Assembly: GCF_000938255.1 (NCBI RefSeq)
Contig: NZ_JYMR01000056.1
Location: 124,001 to 188,000, forward strand
DNA: 64,000 nucleotides
Source: Bradyrhizobium sp. LTSP849
GTDB lineage: Bacteria; Pseudomonadota; Alphaproteobacteria; Rhizobiales; Xanthobacteraceae
Direction: 5' to 3'
The notes under the pieces were generated by a model. That model was not told where the DNA came from. It saw nothing but the letters and a program-made list of their open reading frames with translations, and made no database searches. The position numbers were made by a program, and so were the translations under genes. How positions within the stretch are numbered: the first letter of the stretch is position 1; each line of letters begins with the position of its first letter. This document shows, one piece after another, positions 34,554 through 43,912 of this stretch.

Positions 34554-35681
34554 ATGTTAGTCACTGAAGCCCATGGCAAGGTGCTGCTTCGCGCCGCTGC
34601 CGTCGCCACACCTTCAAGTCAGGAATTGCGCTCGCTCGACGAGGTCAGGGCCTGTCGCATCGATCTTCCCGTCGCCGTGAAGGCGCAGGTCGCCGCGGGC
34701 GGCCGCGGCAAGGCCGGCGGCATCCGCAAGGCGAGCTCGGCCGCCGAACTCGAAGAGGCGTTCGGCGCGATCATGGCGATGCGGTTTGCCGGCGAGGCGC
34801 CGGCATCCGTGCTGGTCGAGACCTGGCTCGAGATCGAACGTGAGCTCTATCTTGCGGTCGCGATCGACAGCCGCGTCGGCGGTTTCAACGTGCTGTATTC
34901 GCCGCGCGGCGGCGTCAACATCGAGGACGGGCCACCACCGCTAAGCTACCCTGTCGGGCTCGCGCGCAATTTCCGCGCCCACGTGTTTCGCGGTCTGCTC
35001 GAGCCGGTCGAGCCCGACGCCAGGGTGCGCGAGCGCGTGATCTCCGTTGCGCGGCGTCTGCTCGACATCGCGCTGGCGAACGAATGCACGACGGTGGAGA
35101 TCAACCCGCTGGTCGTTGCCAAGAGCGGCGCACTGGTCGCGGCCGATGCCAAGATCGTCCTCGACGAGGCCGCGGCCTTCCGCAGGGCGGAGACCGCCGC
35201 GGCGATCGCGACGACGCGTGAAAAGGCCGACCGCGGGATCAGGCTGTGCGAGGAAGCCAATCTGATGCTGGTCTGGCTCGACGGCGAGATCGGCCTGATC
35301 TCGGGCGGGGCCGGCATGACGATGGCCGCGATGGATGCGATCGACAGCGCCGGTGCGCAGCCCGCCTGTTTTCTCGACGTCAGCGGCAATCCGACGCCTG
35401 CGGGCTTCGGGCTCGCCTTCGATCTGCTGGACCGCGCCCCGAAGGTGAAGGGAATTCTCGTCAGCATGTTCGGCGGCGGACTGCACACCGATCGTGTGGC
35501 CAAGACCCTGGTCGAGCTTCTCGGCAAGCGGACGTCGGTAAAGCCGGTGACCTTGCGGCTCAATGGCACGCGCAGCGACCTCGCGACGACCATCCTTCGC
35601 GATGGTGGGCATCAGAACCACGCCACGCTGGAGGCGGCTGTTGCCGACATCGTGAAGCGAGTAGCGGAGGTGCGGCGATGA
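34554..35681 (+). CDS. SucC-like ATP-grasp CoA ligase, beta subunit
   Basis: 375 residues from ATG 34554; an ATG 9 bases earlier lies inside the -10/operator and is less likely. With the predicted start site near 34553 the mRNA may be leaderless. VKAQVAAGGRGKAGG is the ATP-grasp nucleotide segment, TVEINPLVV and the GGAGMTMAAMDAIDSAG ligase-CoA block follow. Together with the alpha subunit overlapping it by 4 bases it should join CoA to a dicarboxylic acid with ATP, as succinyl-CoA synthetase or malate-CoA ligase (MtkA) do. Distance from any TCA genes and linkage to a CitE-like lyase favour malate, citramalate, mesaconate or a similar acid over succinate. Confidence 0.88.
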   Translation: MLVTEAHGKVLLRAAAVATPSSQELRSLDEVRACRIDLPVAVKAQVAAGGRGKAGGIRKASSAAELEEAFGAIMAMRFAGEAPASVLVETWLEIERELYLAVAIDSRVGGFNVLYSPRGGVNIEDGPPPLSYPVGLARNFRAHVFRGLLEPVEPDARVRERVISVARRLLDIALANECTTVEINPLVVAKSGALVAADAKIVLDEAAAFRRAETAAAIATTREKADRGIRLCEEANLMLVWLDGEIGLISGGAGMTMAAMDAIDSAGAQPACFLDVSGNPTPAGFGLAFDLLDRAPKVKGILVSMFGGGLHTDRVAKTLVELLGKRTSVKPVTLRLNGTRSDLATTILRDGGHQNHATLEAAVADIVKRVAEVRR

Positions 35682-36568
35682 GCATTCTCCTGGATGCCGA
35701 TGCGCGCATACTGATCGTCGGCATTACCGGCAAGTTCGGAACGTTTTCGGTCAAGGACCTCGCGCAGAGCCAGACCCAGGTCGTCGCCGGTGTGGCGCCC
35801 GGGCGCAGTGGTCAGACCATCGCGGGTGTTCCAGTGTTCTCCTCCGTCGCGGCTGCAATGACCGAGACGCACGCTAACGCCGCACTGATCTATGTGCCGG
35901 CCGTCGTCGCACTCGATGCGGTGCTGGAGACGGTCGAGGCCGGTTGTCCGCTGATCGCCTATCCCGGTGATGGCCTGCCAGTGCTGGACGCGATGGAAAT
36001 GCGCGCGGCCGCGCTTGCGCATGGCGCGTATCTCATCGGCCCGAACTCGCCGGGCCTGATTTCTCCCGGCAAAGCCAAACTCGGTTTCATGCCGTCGTTC
36101 TGCTACAGGCCCGGACCGATCGGCGTGATCTCGCGCAGCGGCTCGCTGTCCTATGAAGCATGCTTCCGCCTGTCGCAGGCCGGCCTCGGCCAAACCAGCG
36201 TCATCGGCATCGGCGGCGATCCCGTGCGCGGCGTCAACGCGGCGGAGGCGATCGCGCTGTTCCACGACGATCCGGAGACACGCGCCATCATCTATCTCGG
36301 CGAGATCGGCGGTTCGGAAGAATATGCGCTTGCTGAATATGCGGGACGTCCAGACGCCAAGCCTTCGGCGGCGCTGCTTGTGGGGCGCACTGCACCTGCC
36401 GGCAAGAAGATGGGGCATGCCGCCGCAATGATCGGCTCCCACGCCGAGAGCTGGTCCGCCAAGGTCACAGCGCTCGATCGCGCCGGCGTCGTGATCGCGC
36501 GCGACCTGGACGGTCTTGCCTCCGCCGCCGCAACAGCGCTGGCCCGCGCGATGAAACCCGCAGCTTAG
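35678..36568 (+). CDS. SucD-like CoA ligase, alpha subunit
   Basis: 296 residues, normal for SucD. The CoA-binding Rossmann part contains VGITGKFGTFSVKD, and the active-site histidine that is phosphorylated in this family is in KKMGHAAAMIGS. GPNSPGLISPGK and SRSGSLSYEA are the other expected blocks. ATGA overlap with the beta subunit indicates coupled translation. The MtkB-type enzymes that activate malate have the same arrangement; substrate is not deducible from these motifs. Confidence 0.9.
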   Translation: MSILLDADARILIVGITGKFGTFSVKDLAQSQTQVVAGVAPGRSGQTIAGVPVFSSVAAAMTETHANAALIYVPAVVALDAVLETVEAGCPLIAYPGDGLPVLDAMEMRAAALAHGAYLIGPNSPGLISPGKAKLGFMPSFCYRPGPIGVISRSGSLSYEACFRLSQAGLGQTSVIGIGGDPVRGVNAAEAIALFHDDPETRAIIYLGEIGGSEEYALAEYAGRPDAKPSAALLVGRTAPAGKKMGHAAAMIGSHAESWSAKVTALDRAGVVIARDLDGLASAAATALARAMKPAA

Positions 36569-36602
36569 CAAACCTCAACTCGTACAGGGATTGGAGACGA
36601 CA

Positions 36603-37808
36603 ATGGCAGACGTGATGGAAAAAGAGGTCGGTCACGCACCGGCGGAGGGCAAGATCACCGACGAGGCGATCGCGCAGGCGCGCGGCATGATCGGTCTTCA
36701 GCTTCGCCCCGAGGGGCCGTATCTCCAGGACGCAACGGAAGACACCATCCGCAATTTCTGCAACGGCATCGGCGATCTCAATCCGCTGTATCGCGACGCC
36801 GAGCATGGCCGCCAGAGCCGTTACGGCACGAATGTCGCTCATCCGATGTTTCCGATGGCGTTCGGCTGGATCGGCCGCACCCGCTGGGGCCTTCCCGGTG
36901 TGCACGGCTTCTACGCCGGCAACGACTGGGAGCTGTTCCGCCATATCCGTCCCGGTGACCGCATCACAGCGATCGAGCGCGTTGTCGGCATCGAGGAGAA
37001 GGAAAGCAAGTTCTCCGGCCGCCTCGTGCTGCAATATGTCGAAGCGACCTATTCCAACCAGCGCGGTGAGATGGTGGCGCGCGCGCTCGGCACTTGCACG
37101 CGCCACGAGCGCAAGGCCGCGCGCGACGCCGGCAAGTACAAGGACATCAAGCCTTACGAATACACCGCCGATGAATTCGCCGCACTCGACGAAGCCATCC
37201 TGAAGGAGGACGAGCGGATCCGCGGCGCCACGATGCGCTATTTCGAGGACGTCAACGAAGGCGACGAGTTACCGCCGATCGTGCGCGGTCCGCTCTCGCT
37301 GATGGACACGATGGGCTTCCTGGTCGGCTGCGGCCGCGGCCACACCCACGGCATCGTGCTGCAATCGGCGGTCAAGCATCCCGGCCATTTCTTCCGCAAT
37401 CCGGAGGCCGGCGGCGGCATCGAATATACCGGCATCGGACATCACCGCGAGTCGGTGGCGAAGGAGGTCGGCGTCCCCGGCACCTACGATTACGGCCCGC
37501 AACGCTCGTCCTGGCTCGCTAGCCTTGTCTCCAACTGGATGGGCGATGCCGCCTTCCTGAAGCGCGTGCGGACCGAGATGCGGCGCTTCAACACGATGGG
37601 CGATTCCACCTGGTGCAAGGGCAAGGTCGCCAGAAAATACGTCAAGGACGGTTTTGCGCTGGTCGATCTCGACATCCGCGGCGAGAACCAGCGCGGCGAA
37701 CTGACCACGCCGGGCCTTGCGACCGTGATGCTGCCGTCGCGCGATGTGAAAAACAATGTGTTCTTCGATGGATCCGGGCTGAATCTCGAGCTGCCGACGA
37801 TCCGCTAA
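36603..37808 (+). CDS. MaoC-like double hot-dog dehydratase/hydratase
   Basis: 401 residues from ATG 36603 (GGAGA 5 bases upstream). Two hot-dog halves are visible: an N-terminal half with GDLNPLYRDAEHGRQSRYG and AHPMFPMAFGW, and a C-terminal half with DVNEGDELPPIVRGPLS and the VGCGRGHTHG block. This resembles enoyl-CoA hydratase-type proteins annotated as FAS1-like dehydratases. In this operon it could hydrate an unsaturated dicarboxylyl-CoA. A second, shorter hydratase gene is at 40298. Confidence 0.82.
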   Translation: MADVMEKEVGHAPAEGKITDEAIAQARGMIGLQLRPEGPYLQDATEDTIRNFCNGIGDLNPLYRDAEHGRQSRYGTNVAHPMFPMAFGWIGRTRWGLPGVHGFYAGNDWELFRHIRPGDRITAIERVVGIEEKESKFSGRLVLQYVEATYSNQRGEMVARALGTCTRHERKAARDAGKYKDIKPYEYTADEFAALDEAILKEDERIRGATMRYFEDVNEGDELPPIVRGPLSLMDTMGFLVGCGRGHTHGIVLQSAVKHPGHFFRNPEAGGGIEYTGIGHHRESVAKEVGVPGTYDYGPQRSSWLASLVSNWMGDAAFLKRVRTEMRRFNTMGDSTWCKGKVARKYVKDGFALVDLDIRGENQRGELTTPGLATVMLPSRDVKNNVFFDGSGLNLELPTIR

Positions 37809-37826
37809 AGCGGACGCAAAGAATAT

Positions 37827-37853
37827 CCGGGAGCATGCACATTATGCTCCCGG
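37827..37853. repeat. 10-base perfect inverted repeat between operon genes
   Basis: CCGGGAGCAT (37827-37836) and ATGCTCCCGG (37844-37853) flank the 7-base loop GCACATT in the 79-base gap before the first CoA-transferase gene. There is no T-run. It would make a very stable RNA hairpin; the centre TGCACATTATGC also resembles the operator core TGCATTATGCA with one extra base. Confidence 0.6.
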
Positions 37854-37887
37854 GCGTCGGCCCATAACAACAAGGGGAAGCGTTGCC

Positions 37888-39087
37888 ATGACGGACAGGG
37901 CTGTTGCGCCGCTGTTGGCGGGAGTGACCATCGTCGAAATCTCGCGCGGGGTCGCTGCGGGCTATGCCGGCCGTCTTCTCTCCACGCTCGGCGCCGAGAC
38001 GATTCTCGTCGAGCCGCGGGATGGCAATCCGCTTCGTCACGAGCCGCCGATGCTTCCTCCAACCAACGAGGCCAGCGCGCTGTTCGCTTACCTCGCGGCG
38101 GGGAAGAAGAGCGTCGCTTGCGATTTCGAAACGCCGGCCGGGCGGGCCGAGTTGTCCACTTTGTTGGCGGCGGCTGAAATTGTCATTCACGATCTCCGCC
38201 CTGAGGAGCGCATCAGGCTGGAGCTCGACGAAGAGGGCCTCCGGGCGCGCTACCCGAAGCTGGTCGATGTCTCGGTGCTGCCCTTCGGCGCCTTCGGACC
38301 GAAGGCCGGCTGGCAGGCCGAGGAGATCAACCTGATCCACGCATCCGGCGAGGGCTTCCTGCTGCCCAATGGACTGGCTGCCGAACGCTTTCCCGATCGT
38401 CCGCCGCTGAAGGTCTATGGTCACTTCGCCGAATACCAGGGCGGCGTGGTCGCTGCGCTCGGAGCGCTGTCTGCACTGATCGGCCGAGAGCACGGCGGCG
38501 CCGAAAGCGTCGACGTCTCGGTGCAGGATGCCGCGCTCGCCGTGGGCGCATTCGCGCTCCAGCGTCTTGGTGACGGCTCGCTGGAGCACCGCCGCACGCG
38601 CTCGTTCAAATATGGCGGCGTGCTCGAATGCGCCGACGGTTATGTCGAGCTCCTGACGCTCGAGGAGCGGCAATGGCGCGGCCTGGTCGAGCTGATGGGG
38701 CGTCCCGACTGGATGCAGGATCCCGCGCTTGCGGACTCGCTGGAGCGGAGCCGCCGCGGTGCCGAGATTAACCGTGCTATTCGGGCCTGGGCGCTCGAAC
38801 AGCGGACCGCCGATGTCGTGGCGCAGGCGCAAACGCTGGGCGTCCCCATGGCAAAATATGCGAGCCCCGCCGAGGTGCTTTCCGGTGCGCATGAGCGCGC
38901 GCGGCACCTGTTCCAGCCGGTTGAGATTCCCGGTGCGGATCGTTTGCCAATGTTGTCGGCACCATTCCATGTCGATGGCGCGGCACCGACGCTGAAGGCC
39001 GGGCCGCCGCGGCTCGGCGAACATCAACATTTGCTCACGTCCAGGCGTCGTCGCGACCAGCCGGCCGTCACCGCGGAGGTGTCATGA
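37888..39087 (+). CDS. class III (CaiB/BaiF) CoA transferase
   Basis: 399 residues. The LAGVTIVEISRGVAAGYAGR opening binds CoA in this family, and the catalytic Asp of the V-D-V-S motif is Asp209 (SVDVSVQDAAL). These enzymes move CoA between carboxylic acids through a covalent aspartyl anhydride. The ribosome site is AAGGGGAAG. It overlaps a second CoA transferase by 4 bases. The pair may form a heteromer, or one may act as an intramolecular mesaconyl-type C1-C4 transferase. The sequence departs from the usual family (no clear GGG near residue 60), so substrate is open. Confidence 0.87.
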   Translation: MTDRAVAPLLAGVTIVEISRGVAAGYAGRLLSTLGAETILVEPRDGNPLRHEPPMLPPTNEASALFAYLAAGKKSVACDFETPAGRAELSTLLAAAEIVIHDLRPEERIRLELDEEGLRARYPKLVDVSVLPFGAFGPKAGWQAEEINLIHASGEGFLLPNGLAAERFPDRPPLKVYGHFAEYQGGVVAALGALSALIGREHGGAESVDVSVQDAALAVGAFALQRLGDGSLEHRRTRSFKYGGVLECADGYVELLTLEERQWRGLVELMGRPDWMQDPALADSLERSRRGAEINRAIRAWALEQRTADVVAQAQTLGVPMAKYASPAEVLSGAHERARHLFQPVEIPGADRLPMLSAPFHVDGAAPTLKAGPPRLGEHQHLLTSRRRRDQPAVTAEVS

Positions 39088-40274
39088 AGCCGCTCGCCGG
39101 AGTTCGCATCGCCGATTTTACGCTGCATGCCGCGGGGCCATTCTGCACGCACATGCTGTCGCAACTGGGCGCCGAGTGCATCAAGATCGAAAGCGCAGCG
39201 CGGCCGGACATCTTCCGCAAGCCGCATCCGGTCTACGGCCGGATGGGACCTGCGAGCTTCGACCAGGTCGCGTCCAACAAGCTCTCGGTGCGCATCAACC
39301 TGAAGGATGCAAGGGGCGTCGCACTGGCCAAGAAGCTGGTCGGCGTCAGCGATCTCGTCTGCGAAAGCTTCCGGCCCGGCGTGATGGAGCGGCTCGGTCT
39401 CGACTACGCGGCGCTGGCGGCGCTGAAACCGTCGGTGGTGATGGTGTCCGTCTCGTCGTCGGGGCAGAGAGGACCAGATTCGCACTTTGCGGGCTACGCG
39501 CCGCTGTTCGGCGCCTGGGGCGCGCTCGGCTATCTCACGGGATACGAGGATGGTCCGCCGGTCGAGATGCGGCATGTGATGGACCACAGCATCGGCATGA
39601 ATGCGGCAATGGCGGCGGTGGCCGCGGTCTATCGCCTTCGCCGTACCGGACGTGGCGGCCATGTCGACGTGAGCGCACGCGAGGTCGCCTGCTCGCTGGT
39701 CGGTGAGGCGCTGCTGTTCGCAGCTTCCGGCGGCGAGCCCGCGCGTATCGGCAATGATCATCTGCGGATGGCGCCGCATGGCGTGTTCCGGACCCGTGAC
39801 GAGGATCGCTGGCTGACCATCGCGGTGCGCTCGGACGACGAATGGCGGATCCTGGTGAGGCTGATCGATGCTCCGTATCTGCTGGCCGATCCGCGGTTTC
39901 AGTCTGCCGCGGGCCGCCACGAGCACCGGCGGACGCTGCATGGCGAGATCGAGCACTGGACGATGACATGCGAGGCGGGCGAAGCCGAGCGAATGCTTCA
40001 AGCCGCGGGGATCGCCGCACATATCTCCTGCAACATGGAGGACATCGCGCACGACCGCCATCTGCGTGATCGCGGGACCGTCGTCGATGTCGAGGACACG
40101 ACCGGGCATCAGCGTGCCGCGCTGAAGGTGCCGATCCGCTTCTCGAAGTCCGATGCCGGGATGGCGCGCGGTACGCCTCGGCTTGGCGAAGACGAGGATT
40201 ACGTGTTCGGCGAGCTGCTCGGCTTAAGCTGCGAGGAGCGCCAAAGCCTGATCGACCAGCAGGTGATTTACTGA
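39084..40274 (+). CDS. class III (CaiB/BaiF) CoA transferase
   Basis: 396 residues. LAGVRIADFTLHAAGPFCTHML and the LGAECIKIE strand match the N-terminal CoA-transferase domain, and the catalytic Asp is Asp195 in HVDVSAREV. Relatives include succinyl-CoA:dicarboxylate CoA-transferases and formyl-CoA transferase. It starts inside the end of the previous CoA-transferase gene and is followed after 23 bases by the hydratase gene, an order also seen in dicarboxylyl-CoA catabolic loci. The SucCD-like proteins at the operon head may supply or recycle the CoA donor. Confidence 0.9.
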   Translation: MKPLAGVRIADFTLHAAGPFCTHMLSQLGAECIKIESAARPDIFRKPHPVYGRMGPASFDQVASNKLSVRINLKDARGVALAKKLVGVSDLVCESFRPGVMERLGLDYAALAALKPSVVMVSVSSSGQRGPDSHFAGYAPLFGAWGALGYLTGYEDGPPVEMRHVMDHSIGMNAAMAAVAAVYRLRRTGRGGHVDVSAREVACSLVGEALLFAASGGEPARIGNDHLRMAPHGVFRTRDEDRWLTIAVRSDDEWRILVRLIDAPYLLADPRFQSAAGRHEHRRTLHGEIEHWTMTCEAGEAERMLQAAGIAAHISCNMEDIAHDRHLRDRGTVVDVEDTTGHQRAALKVPIRFSKSDAGMARGTPRLGEDEDYVFGELLGLSCEERQSLIDQQVIY

Positions 40275-40297
40275 CCGTTTGAAGTGGAGTTGCCGTC

Positions 40298-41149
40298 ATG
40301 AGCGAGAGCGCAGCACTGGCCGGAGAGGACTGGCAGGCCTGGGTCGGCCGCAAGGAGACGATCCGCGAGCGGATCGCGCCGGATCGTGTCGCAGCGCTCG
40401 GTGCCACGCTCGGCATCGAGGGAAACTATGCGGCCGGCGCGACCTTGCCGGCCGGGTGGCACTGGATCTTCTTCAACCGGTTCATGCCGCGTCACGAGCT
40501 GGGAACGGACGGACATCCCAAACGCGGCGGATTCCTGCCGCCGGTGTCGCTGCCGCGCCGCATGTGGGCCGGTGGGCGGCTCACCTACCACAAGCCATTG
40601 ACCATCGGTGGCGAAGGCGTGCGCGAGAGCACCATTCTGAAGGTCGAAGCCAAATCCGGGCGGGCCGGAAAGCTGGTGTTCGTGACCGTCAGCCACAGCA
40701 TCGCCTGCGACGGCACGCTCTGCGTAACTGAGGAACAGGACATCGTCTATCGCGAAGCGGCCGCGCCAGGATCGCCAGCACCTGCGGCCACGCCGGCTCC
40801 GCCTGACGCGGTTTGGTCGGAGGAGTTTCGTCCCGACACGGTGCTGCTGTTTCGCTATTCGTCGCTGACGTCGAATGGACATCGCATCCATTATGACCAG
40901 TCCTACGCGCAAGCGGAGGAGAACTATCCTGATCTGGTCGTGCATGGGCCGCTGACCGCGACGCTGCTGCAAGGCTTTGCTGAGCGGCATGCCGGAAAGC
41001 CGCTCAGATCCTTCGAGTTCAGGGGCGTCTCGCCGCTGTTCGTGAGTTCGCCGTTCAGGCTGGAAGGGAAGGGCGATGGGAGCGCGCTCGACCTCTGGGC
41101 CGGCGGTCTCGGCGCGGCGCTCGCGATGCGTGCGGCGGCCCAAGTCTGA
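40298..41149 (+). CDS. MaoC-type acyl-CoA hydratase, mesaconyl-C4-CoA/itaconyl-CoA hydratase-like
   Basis: 283 residues with an N-terminal FAS1-like half (GATLPAGWHWIFFNRFMPRH) and a C-terminal hydratase half containing TSNGHRIHYDQSYAQAEENY and DLVVHGPL, the hydratase-2 active-site pattern with its Asp/His pair. Length and motifs match mesaconyl-C4-CoA hydratase (Meh) and itaconyl-CoA hydratase (Ich). Followed by a CitE-like lyase elsewhere in the locus, it would make citramalyl-CoA, which is cleaved to acetyl-CoA and pyruvate. That pathway is inferred from families and context. Confidence 0.85.
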   Translation: MSESAALAGEDWQAWVGRKETIRERIAPDRVAALGATLGIEGNYAAGATLPAGWHWIFFNRFMPRHELGTDGHPKRGGFLPPVSLPRRMWAGGRLTYHKPLTIGGEGVRESTILKVEAKSGRAGKLVFVTVSHSIACDGTLCVTEEQDIVYREAAAPGSPAPAATPAPPDAVWSEEFRPDTVLLFRYSSLTSNGHRIHYDQSYAQAEENYPDLVVHGPLTATLLQGFAERHAGKPLRSFEFRGVSPLFVSSPFRLEGKGDGSALDLWAGGLGAALAMRAAAQV

Positions 41150-41207
41150 CGACACGATATCGAGACGGGATCAAGAACAAGAAAAAGATACAAGGGAGGT
41201 CCAGGCA

Positions 41208-42035
41208 ATGAGATCGGTACACCTGTCCGTTGTCTCCGCGCAAAGTTGCGAGGCGCAGCGCCGGTCCGCTGTCGAGCTGCGCGGGGTTGGCAAGACCTTC
41301 ACCTCGCGCACCGGCCAGGTCGAGGTCCTCCGTGGTCTGAACCTCTCGCTCCAGGACGGCGAATTTCTCGCCATCGTCGGTCCGAGCGGTTCGGGCAAAT
41401 CGACGGTGCTGAATCTGCTTGCGGGCCTCGATCAGCCGACCTCTGGTGCGGTGTTCTGCCGAGGCGAGCCGGTCGCGGCGGTCAATACCGGGATCGGCTA
41501 TCTCACCCAGCACGACAGTCTGCTGCCATGGCGAACCGTGGAGCAGAACATCGCCGTCCCGCTGGAGCTCCGCAACATCGGCCGCACGGAGATCGCTGCG
41601 CGCGTGCGCGACCTGATCGCGCAGGTCGGCCTCGAAGGCTTTGAGCGGCACTATCCGAGCCAGCTTTCGGGCGGCATGCGCAAGCGCGCGATGCTGGCCC
41701 GCACGCTGATCTACGATCCGCCGGTGCTGCTGATGGACGAGCCATTCGGGCCGCTCGACGCCCAGCTCAAGCTGGCGCTCCAGGCCGAGCTTTTGAAGCT
41801 GTGGTCGGCGCATCGCAAGACGGTGGTGTTCGTGACCCACGACATCGTCGAAGCCATCACGCTCGCCGATCGTGTCCTGGTGTTCTCGTCGCGTCCTTGC
41901 CAGATCAGGCTCGACGAGCCGATCGCCATTCCGCGACCGCGCGAGGTGCACGAGGTGCGCTTCCATCCCGCATTCGAGGAGCATTATCGGCGGCTCTGGA
42001 CAGCCCTCGAACCGCCGGCGAGGCGGCCGTCATGA
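41208..42035 (+). CDS. ABC transporter ATP-binding protein, NitT/TauT type
   Basis: 275 residues from ATG 41208, fixed by an AGGGAGGT ribosome site 8 bases upstream. Walker A GPSGSGKST is at 58-66, the signature is LSGGMRKRA, Walker B is LLMDEPFGPLD. The L-P-W-R-T-V Q-loop neighbourhood is typical of TauB/SsuB-like ATPases. About 20 extra residues precede the domain. It overlaps the permease gene by 4 bases. Confidence 0.93.
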   Translation: MRSVHLSVVSAQSCEAQRRSAVELRGVGKTFTSRTGQVEVLRGLNLSLQDGEFLAIVGPSGSGKSTVLNLLAGLDQPTSGAVFCRGEPVAAVNTGIGYLTQHDSLLPWRTVEQNIAVPLELRNIGRTEIAARVRDLIAQVGLEGFERHYPSQLSGGMRKRAMLARTLIYDPPVLLMDEPFGPLDAQLKLALQAELLKLWSAHRKTVVFVTHDIVEAITLADRVLVFSSRPCQIRLDEPIAIPRPREVHEVRFHPAFEEHYRRLWTALEPPARRPS

Positions 42036-42823
42036 GCACACAGGCGCTGTCCGAGACGCAAGCCGAACCGACGCTCGGTCTATCCGGTCGCGTGTGGCTC
42101 TATCGCGCGATCTTCGTGGTCGTCATGCTGACGGCCTGGCAGTCCGCATCGGGAACGCTGCTTGATCCGTTCTGGGTGAGCAGCCCAGCCGCCATATTCA
42201 GGACGCTGGTGGCATGGACCGCGAGCGGCCAGCTCGGCTATCACCTGCTGATCACCTTCAAGGAAACCGCTGCCGGATTCGTGCTGGGAGCGACGGCCGG
42301 CGTTCTGTTTGCGCTGCTGGTCGGCGCGAACGACACCTTGCATCGCACCGTCGATCCCTTCGTCACGGCGATCTACGGCGTACCCAAGGTCGCGCTCGCG
42401 CCGCTCTTCATCATGTGGTTCGGCATCGGGCTCGCGCCGAAGATCGTGCTGGCCGCCATCAGCGTCTTCTTCCTGGTGTTCTTCTCGACCCTGCGCGGTG
42501 TGCGCGAGGTCGACCTGAAAATGGTCGATGCGCTCCGCACCATGGGTGCAGGTAAATTCGCGACCCAGCGCATGGTGATCTTCCCGTCTGCGCTACCGTG
42601 GTTGTTTACGGGGTTAAAGCTCGGCTTGCCCTACGGCTTCGTCGGCGCGGTCGCAGCCGAGATGATGGCCTCCAATGCCGGCATCGGCTACCTCACGCAG
42701 AACTCAGCGGGCCAGCTCGATACCGCCGGCGTGTTCGCCGCGCTGTTTGCGCTGATGGTTGTGACCACCCTGCTGAACGAAGCGCTCGGAAGATTGGAGA
42801 GCTGGATCTTTCGCTGGCGCTGA
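42032..42823 (+). CDS. ABC transporter permease, NitT/TauT type
   Basis: 263 residues with about six membrane segments. The EAA-like loop is VDALRTMGAGKFATQRMVIFP. It pairs with the ATPase just upstream and the binding protein 39 bases downstream. Transport of an organic anion that the operon degrades is likely; the family also covers nitrate, sulfonates and riboflavin precursors. Confidence 0.92.
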   Translation: MSTQALSETQAEPTLGLSGRVWLYRAIFVVVMLTAWQSASGTLLDPFWVSSPAAIFRTLVAWTASGQLGYHLLITFKETAAGFVLGATAGVLFALLVGANDTLHRTVDPFVTAIYGVPKVALAPLFIMWFGIGLAPKIVLAAISVFFLVFFSTLRGVREVDLKMVDALRTMGAGKFATQRMVIFPSALPWLFTGLKLGLPYGFVGAVAAEMMASNAGIGYLTQNSAGQLDTAGVFAALFALMVVTTLLNEALGRLESWIFRWR

Positions 42824-42862
42824 AGGAGACGCGACTACAACAAAGAAACAAGGGAGGACATC

Positions 42863-43879
42863 ATGATCACGCGTCGCACGATGCTGGGCGGTATTGCCGG
42901 AGGTGCGTTGATCGGCTCGGCCACGCGAAGCCTGTCGCAAGGTGCAGGCGGCAAGCCGGTCACGATCGCGATCGGCGGCTACACGTTCGCCTATCTGCCG
43001 TTGCTGGTGGCGACGGCGGCCGGATTCATGAGAGACGCCGGCCTCGACGTCTCGCTGATCGATACCGGCAGCGGCACCAACAGCATGGCGGCGATCCTCG
43101 GCGGCAGCGTCGACGTCGCCGGCTTGGTGATGAGCGACGTGATCCTTGCGGTCGCCAAGGGCCAGAAGATCAACGCCTTCGCTCCCTTGATGTCGCAATA
43201 TGCGAGCGATGCCGTGATCAGCCGGAAGACCGCCGAGAAGATCGGCCTTGTACCGGAGATGCCGCTGAAGGAACGCATGGCCCGCATGAAGGGCCTGACG
43301 CTCGCGATCTCCGGCCGCGGCAGCGGCACCGACAAGATCTGGCGCTATCTGCTGTCGCTTGGCGGACTTGATCCGGAGAAGGATGCGAGCCTCACGGTCG
43401 TCAAGCTCGACAAGATGTATCTTGCACTGCGCTCCGGCCAGATCGACGGCTTCAACACCACAGCACCCGCGAACAACCAGGCGGTGGAGGAGGGCCTTGC
43501 CGTCTGGGCAGCGCGCCCGTCGCATGGCGAGGTGCCCGGCATCGAGAATTTTCTCTACACCGTGCTGTGCGGCAGGCCGGATTTTCTCGAAAAGAACCCG
43601 GATGTCGTCGCATCGCTTGTCCGCGGCATGACCAGGGCGTCGGAATTGATCCGCAGCGATCCCGATGCGGCCGGCCAGATGCTGCGCGATCGGTATTTCC
43701 AGCAGACTGACCTCGCGCTGATCAAGCACACGGTGTCGGATCAACGCATGACCGTCGCGGTGCCGCCGACACTGTCGGAGCAGCAATTTGCGTACAACAT
43801 GGAGTTCGAGCAGAAGTTCAGCGACGCCGTGCGTGGCGTCACCTATCAGCAGGCGATCAATCCACGCTGGCTTTCGTAG
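42863..43879 (+). CDS. ABC transporter substrate-binding protein, NitT/TauT type
   Basis: 338 residues. A Tat-like signal starts with ITRRTMLGG and ends near SLSQG (24-27). The mature protein opens with KPVTIAIGGYTFAYLPLLVA and has the IDTGSGTNSMAAILGGSVDVA lobe that lines the ligand cleft in this family. The ribosome site is GGGAGGA. It is the last gene of the plus-strand operon that starts at 34554. Confidence 0.92.
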   Translation: MITRRTMLGGIAGGALIGSATRSLSQGAGGKPVTIAIGGYTFAYLPLLVATAAGFMRDAGLDVSLIDTGSGTNSMAAILGGSVDVAGLVMSDVILAVAKGQKINAFAPLMSQYASDAVISRKTAEKIGLVPEMPLKERMARMKGLTLAISGRGSGTDKIWRYLLSLGGLDPEKDASLTVVKLDKMYLALRSGQIDGFNTTAPANNQAVEEGLAVWAARPSHGEVPGIENFLYTVLCGRPDFLEKNPDVVASLVRGMTRASELIRSDPDAAGQMLRDRYFQQTDLALIKHTVSDQRMTVAVPPTLSEQQFAYNMEFEQKFSDAVRGVTYQQAINPRWLS

Positions 43880-43883
43880 TTCG

Positions 43884-43905
43884 CCTTCCCTCCCGGGGGA
43901 GAAGG
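43884..43905. terminator. hairpin between convergent operons
   Basis: CCTTCCCTCCC and GGGGGAGAAGG form an imperfect stem in the 33 bases between two convergent genes. Without a T-run its efficiency is doubtful, but the position suits a bidirectional terminator. Confidence 0.4.
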
Positions 43906-43912
43906 GAGACCG

